A stretch of DNA of 55,727 nucleotides. It comes from Collinsella aerofaciens. GTDB lineage: Bacteria; Actinomycetota; Coriobacteriia; Coriobacteriales; Coriobacteriaceae. Shown here one piece after another: positions 19,770 to 31,504 of the stretch (positions are counted from its first letter, which is position 1; each line of letters begins with the position of its first letter). A model generated the notes under the pieces. The model was not told the origin of the DNA. It saw only the letters and a program-made list of their open reading frames with translations, and did no database searches. Location: positions 1 to 55,727 of the forward strand of contig NZ_JADNOH010000050.1 of NCBI RefSeq assembly GCF_015557435.1. Reading direction: 5' to 3'. Made by a program: the position numbers and the translations under genes.

Positions 19770-20927
19770 GTGAAAGCGCCATCGACCAGGCCCGCGGCCG
19801 TGCTCGGCCTAGACGTCGGCAAGTCCTCCCACTGGGCCTGCCTGATCGACCGCGACGGGGAGGTGCTGTCCAGCGCCCCCGTCCGCAACAGGGAGGCCGA
19901 GCTCGACGCGCTGTTCGCCTCCGTGCCCGCCGGCACGCTCGTCGTGGTCGACCAGTTCCGCAACATAGGGTCCCTCGCCGTGAGGCGCGCCCGCGCCGCG
20001 GGGCTCGGGGTCGCCCACCTGCCCGGCCTCGCCGCCAGCCGCGCCGCAGGGCTGTTCGCCGGCGAGGCCAAGACCGACGAGCGCGACGCCGCGGTGATCG
20101 CGCGGACCGCCCTGGGCGTGCCGGACTCCCTGTCGGGGGTCCCGGGCCGCGGCGAGGCCCTCGAGGCCGCGCGCGCCCTCTCGTCGCAGCGCGACCACGT
20201 CGTCGCCTGCGCGACCAGGGACAAGAACCGCCTGCGCGCCGTGCTGCTCGAGTCCTGCCCGGCCCTCGAGGCCGCCGTCGACCTGTCGGACCGCCGGTGG
20301 CTGGAGCTGCTAGCCGGGTTCGGCGGGGCGTGGGGGATCGCCCGCTCGGGGGCCGAGGGGCCGCAGGCCGAGGCCGCCGGGGAGGCCGCAGCCGCCTCGA
20401 CTGCGCCCCCGCCGGCGCTCATCGAGGCCGAGAACAGGCAGGTCAGGTTCCTGGCCGCCCGGATATCGGAGGCCCTCGACGAGGCCGGGGCCCTCGAGGC
20501 CGAGACGGCGGCGCTGCTCGAGGGCGACGAGACCTACGCGTGCCTGCTCACCGTGCCCGGCATCGGGCCGAGGACGGCGGCGCAGCTCGCGGTGTCGGTC
20601 GACATCGGGAGGTTCCCAGACCACGACCACCTGGCCTCGTACTGCGGCATCGCACCGAGGGTGAGAAGCTCCGGCACGTCGGTGAGGTCGGTCAGGGCGT
20701 CCAGGCGCGGCGACGCGAGGCTCAAGTCCCTGCTGATCTTCTCGTGCAACAGCCTGGTCAGGTCGTCGGGGCGCTACGGCGAGTACTACCGGGCCTGCAG
20801 GGCGCGGGGCATGGGCCACGGGCGGGCGCTCAAGGCCGTCGCGAGAAAGCGGCTCAGGGCGATATACGCCGTGATGCGCGACCGGGTGCCCTACCGGGAG
20901 CAGCCCCGACGGTTGACAAAACTATAG
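19770..20927 (+). CDS. IS110-family transposase/recombinase
   Basis: A 385-residue DEDD-type recombinase. The N-terminal RuvC-like domain begins AAVLGLDVGKSSHWACL (first catalytic Asp), followed by VVVDQF and KTDERDAAVIA (later acidic residues). The C-terminal Tnp_20 domain has LLTVPGIGPRTAAQLA and SYCGIAPRVRSSG with the catalytic serine region. The GTG at 19770 with GGAAGG upstream is preferred; the open frame extends back to 19470 but that part is the bridge RNA region. It appears intact, so the element may be active. Confidence 0.92.
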   Translation: MKAPSTRPAAVLGLDVGKSSHWACLIDRDGEVLSSAPVRNREAELDALFASVPAGTLVVVDQFRNIGSLAVRRARAAGLGVAHLPGLAASRAAGLFAGEAKTDERDAAVIARTALGVPDSLSGVPGRGEALEAARALSSQRDHVVACATRDKNRLRAVLLESCPALEAAVDLSDRRWLELLAGFGGAWGIARSGAEGPQAEAAGEAAAASTAPPPALIEAENRQVRFLAARISEALDEAGALEAETAALLEGDETYACLLTVPGIGPRTAAQLAVSVDIGRFPDHDHLASYCGIAPRVRSSGTSVRSVRASRRGDARLKSLLIFSCNSLVRSSGRYGEYYRACRARGMGHGRALKAVARKRLRAIYAVMRDRVPYREQPRRLTKL

Positions 20928-20956
20928 GAACACCCAATGACTAGGTGAATAGCAAA

Positions 20957-20986
20957 AGCCCCGCAGTCGGAGCGGACCGCGGGGCT
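20957..20986 (-). terminator. Terminator of the carbamate kinase gene
   Basis: AGCCCCGC and GCGGGGCT arms with a 14-base loop are followed on the minus strand by TTTTGCTATTC, 66 bases past the stop of the kinase gene. Confidence 0.8.
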
Positions 20987-21051
20987 CATGAAGAGAGGCT
21001 AGTTTGTGGGCGCTTTGCCTGGCGCCCACGGGAGAGGCAACGGAGTAGGGG

Positions 21052-22014
21052 CTACTCGTGGATGCGGGTACCGGAGAGGCCGGCCATGGTCTCGGCGGCC
21101 TTGTCCAGGGCGCCGATGATGCAGGTGCGGCCCTTGCGGGAGCGGGCGAACTTGATGGCGGCGCGGACCTTGGGCTCCATGGAACCCTTGCCGAACTGAC
21201 CCTCGTCGGCCAGGCGCTCGGCCTCGTCGGCGGTGAGGTCCTCGAGCTCCTCCTGGTTGGGCTTGCCAAAGTTGATGGCGACGTGCTCGACGGCGGTCAG
21301 CAGGAACAGGACGTCGGCGTCGCAGTCCTCGGCCAGCAGCTCGCCGCCCAGGTCCTTGTCGATGACGGCGGGAACGCCCTTGTAGCAGCCCTTGTTCTCG
21401 TAGTCGCGGACGACGGGGATGCCGCCGCCACCGCAGGCGATGACGATGAACTCGTTGTCGAGCAGGTTGAGGATGGAGTCGGCCTCGACGATCTTCTTGG
21501 GATCGGGGGAGGCGACGACGCGACGCCAGCCGCGGCCGGAATCCTCGACGAAGACCTTGGAGGGATCCTCGGCCATGAACTCCTTGGCCTGCTCCTCGGT
21601 GTAGAAGGGGCCGATCGGCTTGGTCGGGTTCTTGAACGCGGGATCGTCGGGATCGCACTCGATCTGGGTGACGACGGTGGCGGCGTGCCAACGCTTGTAG
21701 CGCTTGTGCATCTCGCGGCCGATGCCCTGCTGCAGGTGATAGCCAATGTAGCCCTGGGACATGGCGCCGCACTCGGGCAGCGGCATCTCGGGGGTGCCGA
21801 TGGCGTCGTGGGCGGCGGCGAAGGCGTTCTGGATCATGCCGACCTGCGGGCCGTTGCCGTGGGTGATGATGATCTCGTTGCCCTGCTCGATGAGGCCGAG
21901 GAGAGCGTGGGCGGTGTTGCTCACGGCCTCGATCTGCTCGACGGGGTTGTTGCCGAGGGCGTTGCCGCCGAGGGCGACGACAATACGATCGGGCTTGCCA
22001 AGAGGCTTAGACAT
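21052..22014 (-). CDS. arcC: Carbamate kinase
   Basis: A 320-residue cytosolic enzyme that makes ATP and carbamate from carbamoyl phosphate and ADP (or the reverse). Conserved segments include RIVVALGGNALG, IITHGNGPQVG, ACGGGGIPVV, AVIDKDLGGELLA and a C terminus with FARSRKGRTCIIG. The start MSKPLGKPD at 22012-22014 is preferred over an ATG 12 codons upstream. No arcA or arcB is adjacent, so the carbamoyl-phosphate source (arginine, agmatine, purine or oxamate-type catabolism) is not defined by context. It appears monocistronic with its own terminator. Confidence 0.94.
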   Translation of the reverse strand: MSKPLGKPDRIVVALGGNALGNNPVEQIEAVSNTAHALLGLIEQGNEIIITHGNGPQVGMIQNAFAAAHDAIGTPEMPLPECGAMSQGYIGYHLQQGIGREMHKRYKRWHAATVVTQIECDPDDPAFKNPTKPIGPFYTEEQAKEFMAEDPSKVFVEDSGRGWRRVVASPDPKKIVEADSILNLLDNEFIVIACGGGGIPVVRDYENKGCYKGVPAVIDKDLGGELLAEDCDADVLFLLTAVEHVAINFGKPNQEELEDLTADEAERLADEGQFGKGSMEPKVRAAIKFARSRKGRTCIIGALDKAAETMAGLSGTRIHE

Positions 22015-22050
22015 TGCTGGAATCCTTTCTGTAAAAGGCCTACAACCCAT

Positions 22051-22380
22051 TAATAACCCGCGTCCGTGCGATACGCGAGTTTATTAGGGTTTATATTCTC
22101 TTTATCGCTCATTTTATTCATTTTGGAAATACCTAAGCGGCGAACGGTCGATTTTACCCGCTCAGCGTAAAGAAGCCCAGTTCAGGTATATCTACGCCAT
22201 TTACGTGCAACTTTATTTAAATAGAGCAGGGATTAGACCAGATTATGCAAACTATATCTTTGCTAAACACAAAACGGACAGCGCAATATCTTACTCGCAC
22301 TATACGCGATTCTATACATTAATTTGACGAGTATGCATCCCTGCAAAAACATGGGGCTTTTCATCCAACATAAGGGATAG
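22051..22380. promoter_or_regulatory. AT-rich intergenic region upstream of carbamate kinase
   Basis: These 330 bases are markedly AT-richer than the surroundings and have no open frame of note. They probably hold the carbamate kinase promoter; several TATA-rich hexamers occur but no single -35/-10 pair stands out. Confidence 0.4.
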
Positions 22381-22389
22381 CCGATCGCG

Positions 22390-22600
22390 CTTCACCCCGC
22401 GGCAAGCGACTGCGAGTTCGCAGTATGGAACTTTACCGTCGGCTTCTGCATGAACGCTGCCGACGCCCTTTCGCTCCTGCGCGCCCAAGCAGCCGAGAAC
22501 GCTAACGGCGCCACTGCCAACCTGGCCACCCTCAACAACGGCGCCGCCAGCCTTTTCGCAAAGTACCGTGCTGGCTCGCTGGCTTTGAGGCCTAAGCGAG
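22390..22600 (+). pseudogene. Possible gene fragment, no recognised family
   Basis: An open frame with typical GC-rich third positions reads through HPAASDCEFAVWNFTVGF and MNAADALSLLRAQAAENA to AGSLALRPKRALLF. It is preceded by a stop, lacks an RBS and runs into AT-rich repeats. It looks like an internal piece of a lost gene. The opposite frame is also open, so coding direction is uncertain. Confidence 0.3.
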
Positions 22601-22612
22601 CTTTGCTATTTG

Positions 22613-22691
22613 CCAATTTTTGTATGATTTGGGTCAAATCTATCTGCCGATTTTTGTATGATTAGGGTCAAATCTATTTGCCAATTTTTGT
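22613..22691 (+). repeat. Tandem 34-bp repeats upstream of the DUF4143 ATPase
   Basis: Two complete 34-base units (22613-22646 and 22647-22680) differ at four positions. A third partial unit (CCAATTTTTGT, 22681-22691) follows and ends 15 bases before the ATG. Each unit carries TTTTTGTATGATT and GGGTCAAATC. The position suggests operator repeats or promoter duplication. Confidence 0.8.
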
Positions 22692-22706
22692 CATTGAGGG
22701 GTTTTA

Positions 22707-24068
22707 ATGCTACGCCGTAAGGTCACTGACAGGCTTTTGAGCTGGAAGAACAAATCCAATAAAGCGTTGCTTGTTACTGGCGCGCGTCAGATTGGCAAGA
22801 GCTATGCAATTCGCGCGTTTGGAAAGAGCAACTACGCTTCGTATTATGAGGTCAATCTGCTACTCGATGCCGAGGCAAGAGACGTACTTGTTGGCGCTAA
22901 GAACTCCATTGACTTCATCAACCGTGTGGCCCTTCTTGCGGATGCACCGCTTGTTGAAGGAGACACGCTTATCTTCGTCGATGAGATTCAGGAGTATCCG
23001 CAGATCGTTACACTTATGAAGGCGCTGGTCGAGGACGGACGCTTTAGCTATGTCTTCTCGGGGTCTATGCTTGGGACTGAGTTTAAGGGGATCTCTTCTT
23101 TTCCGGTGGGGTATGTCGAGCACATTGTTATGCGACCGATGGATTTTGAAGAGTTCTGTTGGGCAAACAGCATCAGCGAGAATGTGCTTGCAGACATTCG
23201 CAGCTGCCTTGTCGAGAGACGTCCCGTCGAAAACTATATTCATGAGGCGATGCTCAAAAACTTTAGAGCCTATATCGTTTGCGGCGGCATGCCAGAGGTC
23301 GTTCAGAACTATATCGATTCGGGCTATTCGCTCGTGAGAACGCGTGAGCTTCAAATTCAGCTAGTCGATCAGTACAAAAGCGATATCTCTAAATATGCAT
23401 CGACTCGAGCGTTTAACGTTCGCTCCATTTTCGAGCAAATTCCCGTTCAGCTTGAGGCGGAGTCCCATCGCTTTATCGTCTCGTCTCTAGGCGAGGGAGC
23501 TCGTCTTCAAAAATACGAGCAGGATTTCCTATGGCTGGTGAACGCAGGCGTTGGATTGATGGTCCCCCAGGTGACGGAGGCACGAAGTCCTCTCAAGAGG
23601 ACGGAGAAAACGACAGCCTTTAAACTATACGAGTCCGATACAGGTATGCTCGCATCGCGGTATCCCGGCAGCACGGCACGCGCCGTCTACCTTGACATGA
23701 AAACCCCCAACCTCGGCGGCCTCTATGAGAACGTGGTCGCACAGGAACTCGTTGCCCTCGGAGCAGATACGTGGTACTACCAAACGCGTGAGGTCGGTGA
23801 AGTCGACTTTGTAATCGAAGGTGCCCTCGGGCATGTTGTCCCAATCGAAGTCAAATCGGGCAAGAAAGTTCGAGCACATGCAGCCCTCGACCGTTTGATG
23901 AGTGTGGGCGAGTACAAAATTCCCGAGGCCGTTGTGCTGAGCCACGAAAACCTTTGCAAAGAGGGCAAGATCCTTTACGTTCCAATCTATATGACATTCT
24001 GTCTCGATGAGTTTATGGAAAAGGACGACCCCAACAACGATTTCTCGTTTGCACCCATATCTCTCTAG
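22707..24068 (+). CDS. AAA+ ATPase with C-terminal DUF4143
   Basis: A 453-residue AAA_14/DUF4143 protein. Walker A is TGARQIGKS (residues 24-32), Walker B is LIFVDEIQE (88-96), and the C terminus has the PD-(D/E)XK-like pattern EVDFVIEG...VVPIEVKSGK. It has a GAGGGG RBS. Codon use is less GC-rich than its neighbours, suggesting transfer. The family is abundant and variable in gut bacteria and its function is unknown; nuclease-type C termini have led to proposals of defence or mobile-element roles. Nothing nearby indicates a partner. Confidence 0.85.
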   Translation: MLRRKVTDRLLSWKNKSNKALLVTGARQIGKSYAIRAFGKSNYASYYEVNLLLDAEARDVLVGAKNSIDFINRVALLADAPLVEGDTLIFVDEIQEYPQIVTLMKALVEDGRFSYVFSGSMLGTEFKGISSFPVGYVEHIVMRPMDFEEFCWANSISENVLADIRSCLVERRPVENYIHEAMLKNFRAYIVCGGMPEVVQNYIDSGYSLVRTRELQIQLVDQYKSDISKYASTRAFNVRSIFEQIPVQLEAESHRFIVSSLGEGARLQKYEQDFLWLVNAGVGLMVPQVTEARSPLKRTEKTTAFKLYESDTGMLASRYPGSTARAVYLDMKTPNLGGLYENVVAQELVALGADTWYYQTREVGEVDFVIEGALGHVVPIEVKSGKKVRAHAALDRLMSVGEYKIPEAVVLSHENLCKEGKILYVPIYMTFCLDEFMEKDDPNNDFSFAPISL

Positions 24069-24098
24069 GTCATCTGAGTCCGCAAGCCAGCCCCCACG

Positions 24099-24307
24099 CC
24101 CAAAGTACTGCGCCTTTCGCGCCAAAGGCGCGAAACAGCAAGGGGATAGAAGGCAGCGACAACCAACTCCCCCACTATGCCCAAAGTGCTGCGATGTTTC
24201 GCGCAAAGCGCGAAACAGCACTGGGGCAGCAGAAGGCCACAATCAGCTAGCCCTCCATGCCCAAAGTGGCGCGTGGTTTCGCGGCCACGCCGCGAAACAG
24301 CGACCGG
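24099..24307 (+). repeat. Three tandem ~81-bp repeats with strong hairpins
   Basis: Units begin GCCCAAAGT at 24099, 24179 and 24259. Each contains a palindrome: TTTCGCGCC/GGCGCGAAA, TTTCGCGC/GCGCGAAA and TTTCGCGG/CCGCGAAA respectively. The middle unit has the longest pairing, AGTGCTG..CAGCACT flanking the inner stem. The 32-33 base spacers also resemble each other, so this is a decayed tandem repeat and not a spacer array. Confidence 0.8.
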
Positions 24308-24369
24308 GACAAGGCACCCCCACAGCCACGTCCTTCATTCAGCCCCACAATCCGAGGACGTAGTCGTAG

Positions 24370-24492
24370 CAGGATCTGAGGGCTAACCTTCGCGGACACT
24401 CCGCAGGACGAAAGAACCCCCGCCGCACGTAGTGCGCAGCGGGGGTTCTTTCATGTCCGAGGACGTCCGCGAAGGTCAGCCCTCAGATCCTG
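24370..24492 (-). terminator. 123-bp near-perfect inverted repeat with nested terminator after nifJ
   Basis: Outer arms CAGGATCTGAGGGCT-ACCTTCGCGGAC (from 24370) and their reverse complement (to 24492) enclose an inner stem AAAGAACCCCCGC (24411-24423) / GCGGGGGTTCTTT (24439-24451). The inner stem is a classical terminator in both orientations, 12 bases past the nifJ stop. The long outer arms are unusual. Confidence 0.8.
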
Positions 24493-24503
24493 CGGTGGGA
24501 GAC

Positions 24504-28043
<3,540 letters not shown>

Positions 28044-28388
28044 ATACCCCTCTCCTCTCATATAGGTATACAGGCCCCGGCGATCGCCGGGATGTTGGCG
28101 TGATGGGATTTACGCTGTTGCTTCCAATCATCTGGCAGGCAGGCTCAGCAGCAGGTACGTGGCGTGGAGAGAAGACATGCCGAGGCGAGGGGCAGCTGAT
28201 GCGCCCCACAGACCCGACCGCCCGTCTTGCACATGACCGAGCGCCGCAAAGGCCGCATGCCGGATGCTCCCGGGCACGCCCCGGCGATGGGAAGCGCCCG
28301 CAACGGAAATCCGCATGCGGGTTTATTGTACCCCGCCGTTAAGTGTAATTTCGACAAATATAGGCGGGCGGTAAAGGTTTACCTCGGG
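28044..28388 (-). promoter_or_regulatory. Long nifJ leader and upstream region
   Basis: About 345 bases without a gene. On the minus strand a candidate -10 TACAAT lies at 28325-28330, which would give a leader of about 280 bases. The leader contains stems such as CCCGGCGATCGCCGGG near 28075-28090 and CCGCATGCGG near 28310-28320. No known riboswitch class is recognised. Confidence 0.4.
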
Positions 28389-28920
28389 TGACCGCCAAAG
28401 GCCAGAATGGTCCCTCCATCCCCGGACGACTGGCTCTGACGCGCCAAGGAGTGTCCCCAAGTACCGGCAGGAAAGGAACGTCCCTAACTGCCGGCTAGAG
28501 GGCGCCGAGCAGGATGGCGTAGGTGGTGGATTCGCCGAGTTTGAGCTCGTCGCCGGGGTTGAGCTGGGCGGAGCGGCCGGGCTCTACTTGAATACACACA
28601 CTCGTGGCCCCGTTTACCACCACGGTGCCGTTAGTGGACGACAGGTCCTCGACAAACCATGCGCCAGACTCGTCGCACCAGATATGGGCATGGCGGGCCG
28701 AGACGTCGTCGGTGATGCCGCCCTCCCCCGTTGCCAGCGCGCCGATCTCAACGCCTTCCTCACTCGGCTGAATCCAGCGCGGGACGCTCACCACGTAGCC
28801 GTTTTGCACGCACAGCAGTCCCAGCGGATGCGCCGGCGCGACCTCGTGCTCGCCCGCGACCGAAGATGTGCTCAGCGAGCGCGGCGTCGACGTGTCGCCG
28901 CCACGGGTCGCATGAGCGCG
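28389..28920. repeat. Direct-repeat copy A of the FHA gene 3' end, left border of the island
   Basis: This segment matches 35125-35663 in the same orientation from TGACCGCCAA through the FHA stop (106 bases in, both copies) up to the GTCGCATGAGCG region. Most positions agree by eye. One codon-sized gap lies inside the FHA domain. Together the copies bracket the radical SAM island. Confidence 0.85.
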
Positions 28921-28968
28921 GCGGCTCGCCCGACTTGGAACTAAGGCGGGCGTGAGAGCAAACGGCAT
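28495..28968 (-). pseudogene. Truncated FHA-domain protein (duplicate of the gene at 35231)
   Basis: The last about 140 residues are homologous to the FHA protein at 35231-36169: GLLCVQNGYVV, VSARHAHIWCDESGAWFVEDLSS, NGTVVVNGA, GDELKLGESTTYAILLGAL. The first about 17 residues (MPFALTPALVPSRASRR) are unrelated and no RBS is convincing. The N-terminal 170 residues of the parent are missing. The domain itself keeps the S-R-H and N-G-T phosphothreonine-binding residues, so a translated fragment could still bind. Loss of function is more likely. Confidence 0.75.
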
Positions 28969-29484
28969 AGGGAACGAATCTTGCGGATGTACTCCTCGAC
29001 GTCAGGCAGGTAAGCCCCACGAAGTCACCGGGGAGGCCCAAGCGGCCCGGCACCACTTCCAGATTCTGACCAGGGCGAGTCGTTCGCCGGTGGCTGAAGG
29101 CTCGCTCCCACCCAAAAGGGGAGATTCGCGTTGTTCCCCAATCGCTCTCGCATCTTTCATTTTGCTCGAGGTGGGCTATAAAAACTTTCCTGGTGAAAGG
29201 CGGCGATTGGTTTCCTTTCTTTCTAGAGGAGCGCGCCTGTAATCTGTTTTCATCCTAAATCAAGTTAAGATCGGACCTTCCAGAGGCAAGTCGACTCAAA
29301 CTGCGAGGCTCCATGTTGGAATAAAGAGCGCTGTCGAAGTGCCAACAACACAAAGCTTGCCAGTCTCAAATAGAACCTTTTGGGAGTCCGATTGGGCCGC
29401 ACACCGAATCCCCGCTGGTGGTTTTTTATAGCTGCGCAACAATAAACAAGGTTAGTGCCAGTCCAGCATGAAATTGAGGAACGT
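28921..29484. other. Gene-free left part of the island
   Basis: About 560 bases between the truncated FHA copy and the maturase. Composition drops towards AT. TATAAA near 29174 is a candidate -10, and the ATAGCTGCGCAACAATAAAC text just upstream of the maturase is AT-rich. No small precursor-like frame beginning MKHIHP was found here. Confidence 0.35.
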
Positions 29485-30843
29485 ATGCATTTTTTCTCAG
29501 TAAGTGATCGTCGTTACTGCTTCGATGAGGTCACTCGCAATTGCTTTCAGGTTGACCAAGCATCAGAAGATGCGCTTCGCATATTTGAAGCATCGGGAAG
29601 AACGGTCAACTCGAAGTTGCTAACAAAGTCACTTGCTGCGAAAGGCTACGACCAAACGACCATAGCAGAACTTGAAGACGACATTGATGAGTATCAACGA
29701 TTGTCTGAGCGGACTTTCTTAACAAAAGACACGCCTCGAAAACTTAGATCCATCGAACTCCACGTTTCACATGCATGCAACCTTGGTTGTAGTTACTGTT
29801 TTGCCGGTAAAGGAGATTATGGAACGTCTCCTCTGCTGATGACAGACGAGATAGCCTTCAAGGCGGTCGACTACCTCGTCGCAAGTTCATCGGAAAACGA
29901 AACGCTTGCGATCGTCTTTTTTGGTGGGGAACCCATGATTAACGAGCCGCTGATATGGAAAACGGTCGACTATTCAAAAAGAATATACCCCAATAGAAAC
30001 TTTACCTATTCTATTACGACCAACGGAACGCTTTTGAATGACACTGCTGTGAATTCTTTCAAGGAGCACGGGTTTTCTGTTCTGATTAGTCTCGATGGTA
30101 CAGGATGCAAGCACGATGCATCGCGCCCGTATAAGACGGGAGGCGGCTCTTTCTCCGATATCGACAAAAACGTTCGTCGTTTTTCCGAGTCGTTCCCCTT
30201 CGGCGCAAGAGCGACCTTAACAAATAATAACTGTAACCTTGTTGAAGACTATCTTCAGTTTAAAGAGATGGGCTTCAGAAGGATTTACTTCTCGCCCGTG
30301 AGCTCATTCGATGAGAATATCAAACTCGACGAACACTCATTACACAAAATCAGGGCGGGCCTAATAGATTTGGCGGATCAATATCTCAAACAGATTGATC
30401 AAGGGGAAAAGCCCTTGTTTAGAACATTGAAAACTGCAGTTGATTTGATTATGAGCAACAGGATCGCCTTTGTCGGATGCGGGGCTGGCAGGCGTTTTAT
30501 TTCCGTGACTCCCGAAGGGGACGTATACCCCTGTCACAGGTTTGTCGGGATGATGCGATTCAAAATGGGCAACATCGTCACCGGAATTGACGAAACTAGG
30601 TATATTGAAAACTGGAGTCAGGGTGTCGAAAAAAGAATTGACTGTACGGACTGTTGGGCTCGGTCTTTCTGTGGTGGGGGCTGTAGCTGGGAGGCTGCAG
30701 ACGAGCACGGCTACTTGCCCAAGAGTCTACACCCTGCATCATGTGAATATAGAAAAATGTGCTACGAGATGGCTTTTGACCTTATTTCCCGCCACTCATC
30801 TTCGCAGGAGAAAAATCAACGAGAAGCTACTGTATCGGAATAA
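29485..30843 (+). CDS. Radical SAM/SPASM peptide maturase
   Basis: A 452-residue radical SAM enzyme. Residues 1-85 (MHFFSVSDRRYCFDEVTRNC onward) resemble a RiPP-recognition-like N domain. The [4Fe-4S]-SAM motif is C98-x3-C102-x2-C105 (CNLGCSYCF), followed by FFGGEP. The C-terminal SPASM region has C332, C350, C387, C390, C396, C400, C420 and C426 for auxiliary clusters. Such enzymes form thioether or C-C cross-links in Cys-rich peptides. The ATG at 29485 with GAGGA upstream is preferred over a GTG at 29455. Two Cys-rich peptides follow within 400 bases. Codons are AT-richer than the chromosome, indicating transfer. The exact chemistry is unknown. Confidence 0.88.
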   Translation: MHFFSVSDRRYCFDEVTRNCFQVDQASEDALRIFEASGRTVNSKLLTKSLAAKGYDQTTIAELEDDIDEYQRLSERTFLTKDTPRKLRSIELHVSHACNLGCSYCFAGKGDYGTSPLLMTDEIAFKAVDYLVASSSENETLAIVFFGGEPMINEPLIWKTVDYSKRIYPNRNFTYSITTNGTLLNDTAVNSFKEHGFSVLISLDGTGCKHDASRPYKTGGGSFSDIDKNVRRFSESFPFGARATLTNNNCNLVEDYLQFKEMGFRRIYFSPVSSFDENIKLDEHSLHKIRAGLIDLADQYLKQIDQGEKPLFRTLKTAVDLIMSNRIAFVGCGAGRRFISVTPEGDVYPCHRFVGMMRFKMGNIVTGIDETRYIENWSQGVEKRIDCTDCWARSFCGGGCSWEAADEHGYLPKSLHPASCEYRKMCYEMAFDLISRHSSSQEKNQREATVSE

Positions 30844-31012
30844 GCGGTTCAGCGCATTGCTGTCACCATTGTGGAGGTGTTCGTTCTTCTGATTACCGTC
30901 TGCGAAGCTTATTGCTACATTCGCCGAAACCATTCTAGAAATATGGTGAACTAGACATCTTGGTTTGTTATACACAATATTGAGGTTTTTCTGCACTCAA
31001 AGGGAGGTAGTC

Positions 31013-31216
31013 GTGAAGCATATTCATCCGATTAATCCAGGAAGTGGCGGCGAGGCAGGCGTGAAGCCGATGTCTTTTGACTGCCTCTTGGGCATTACTG
31101 ACATCTGTACTGTTTATGATAAAGCAGATGGCTGTGGTGCATACGATTACTGCGACTATGACATGGATGGCGGCAGCATCTGCGTTGTAGATCACTGTGG
31201 CATTGATCAAACGTAG
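31013..31216 (+). CDS. Cys/Asp-rich RiPP precursor candidate 1
   Basis: A 67-residue peptide starting with GTG, with GGGAGG ideally placed upstream. The leader MKHIHPINPGSGGEAG is shared at its start with the next peptide. The core has six cysteines (C24, C32, C41, C47, C57, C62) and many Asp/Tyr (DICTVYD, YDYCDYDMD, VVDHC). MKHI at the N terminus and six Cys in about 40 residues recall six-Cys (SCIFF/ranthipeptide) precursors, but the spacing and Asp content differ. It lies 169 bases after the maturase on the same strand. No signal peptide or double-glycine leader is evident. Confidence 0.78.
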   Translation: MKHIHPINPGSGGEAGVKPMSFDCLLGITDICTVYDKADGCGAYDYCDYDMDGGSICVVDHCGIDQT

Positions 31217-31246
31217 TCTCTAATTGGATTAAGGTGAGGAGCTGTT

Positions 31247-31426
31247 ATGAAGCATATCCATCCTGTTGGTTCAAATGAACATCCTCCCGTTGAGCCTTGT
31301 TGTCTTGGAGTTGATATATGCAATTTTTACGACATCGCCGAGTGCCCTGTTGCGGATTGGTGCTATGTCGATAAAGAATCAAGCTGTGTTTTGCCAGCAG
31401 ATTGGTGCGATCCAGTTGACGAGTAG
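31247..31426 (+). CDS. Cys/Asp-rich RiPP precursor candidate 2
   Basis: A 59-residue peptide, 30 bases after the first, with AAGGTGAGGAG before the ATG. It begins MKHIHPVGSNEHPPVEP and has seven cysteines (C18, C19, C25, C33, C39, C47, C54). It aligns with precursor 1 over LG(I/V)(T)DIC..YD, .C......(Y/W)C, and a C-terminal D(H/W)C. The shared leader and diverged core are the hallmark of co-modified RiPP precursors. Its small size means routine gene callers may miss it. Confidence 0.78.
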   Translation: MKHIHPVGSNEHPPVEPCCLGVDICNFYDIAECPVADWCYVDKESSCVLPADWCDPVDE

Positions 31427-31504
31427 TTTTGTGGCTAGGAACTATTTGGTCCAATTCAGAATAAGATGGGAACAAATACCAAAATCTCGTGTCTGGGAGG
31501 AGTT

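Larger units (their letters stand above)
19521..20932 (+). mobile_element. IS110-family insertion sequence
   Basis: The element is about 1.4 kb, with a long 5' non-coding end (about 250 bases), one recombinase gene and a very short 3' end. There are no terminal inverted repeats. The insertion splits GAACGTCC|CCAATGACT, judged by the intact copy at 13679-13693. A target duplication is not evident; ambiguity of one or two C at the junction is compatible with a CC core. This layout fits the IS110 group rather than the IS1111 group, whose non-coding RNA lies at the 3' end. Its GC is very high. Confidence 0.85.

Noticed and set aside
24099-24307. CRISPR-like spacing of repeats
   Set aside because: Only three units, the spacers resemble each other, and no cas genes are present; a tandem hairpin repeat fits better.
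28044-28388. Known riboswitch or SRP/6S RNA in the nifJ leader
   Set aside because: No core motif of these RNA classes could be recognised; left as an unassigned leader.
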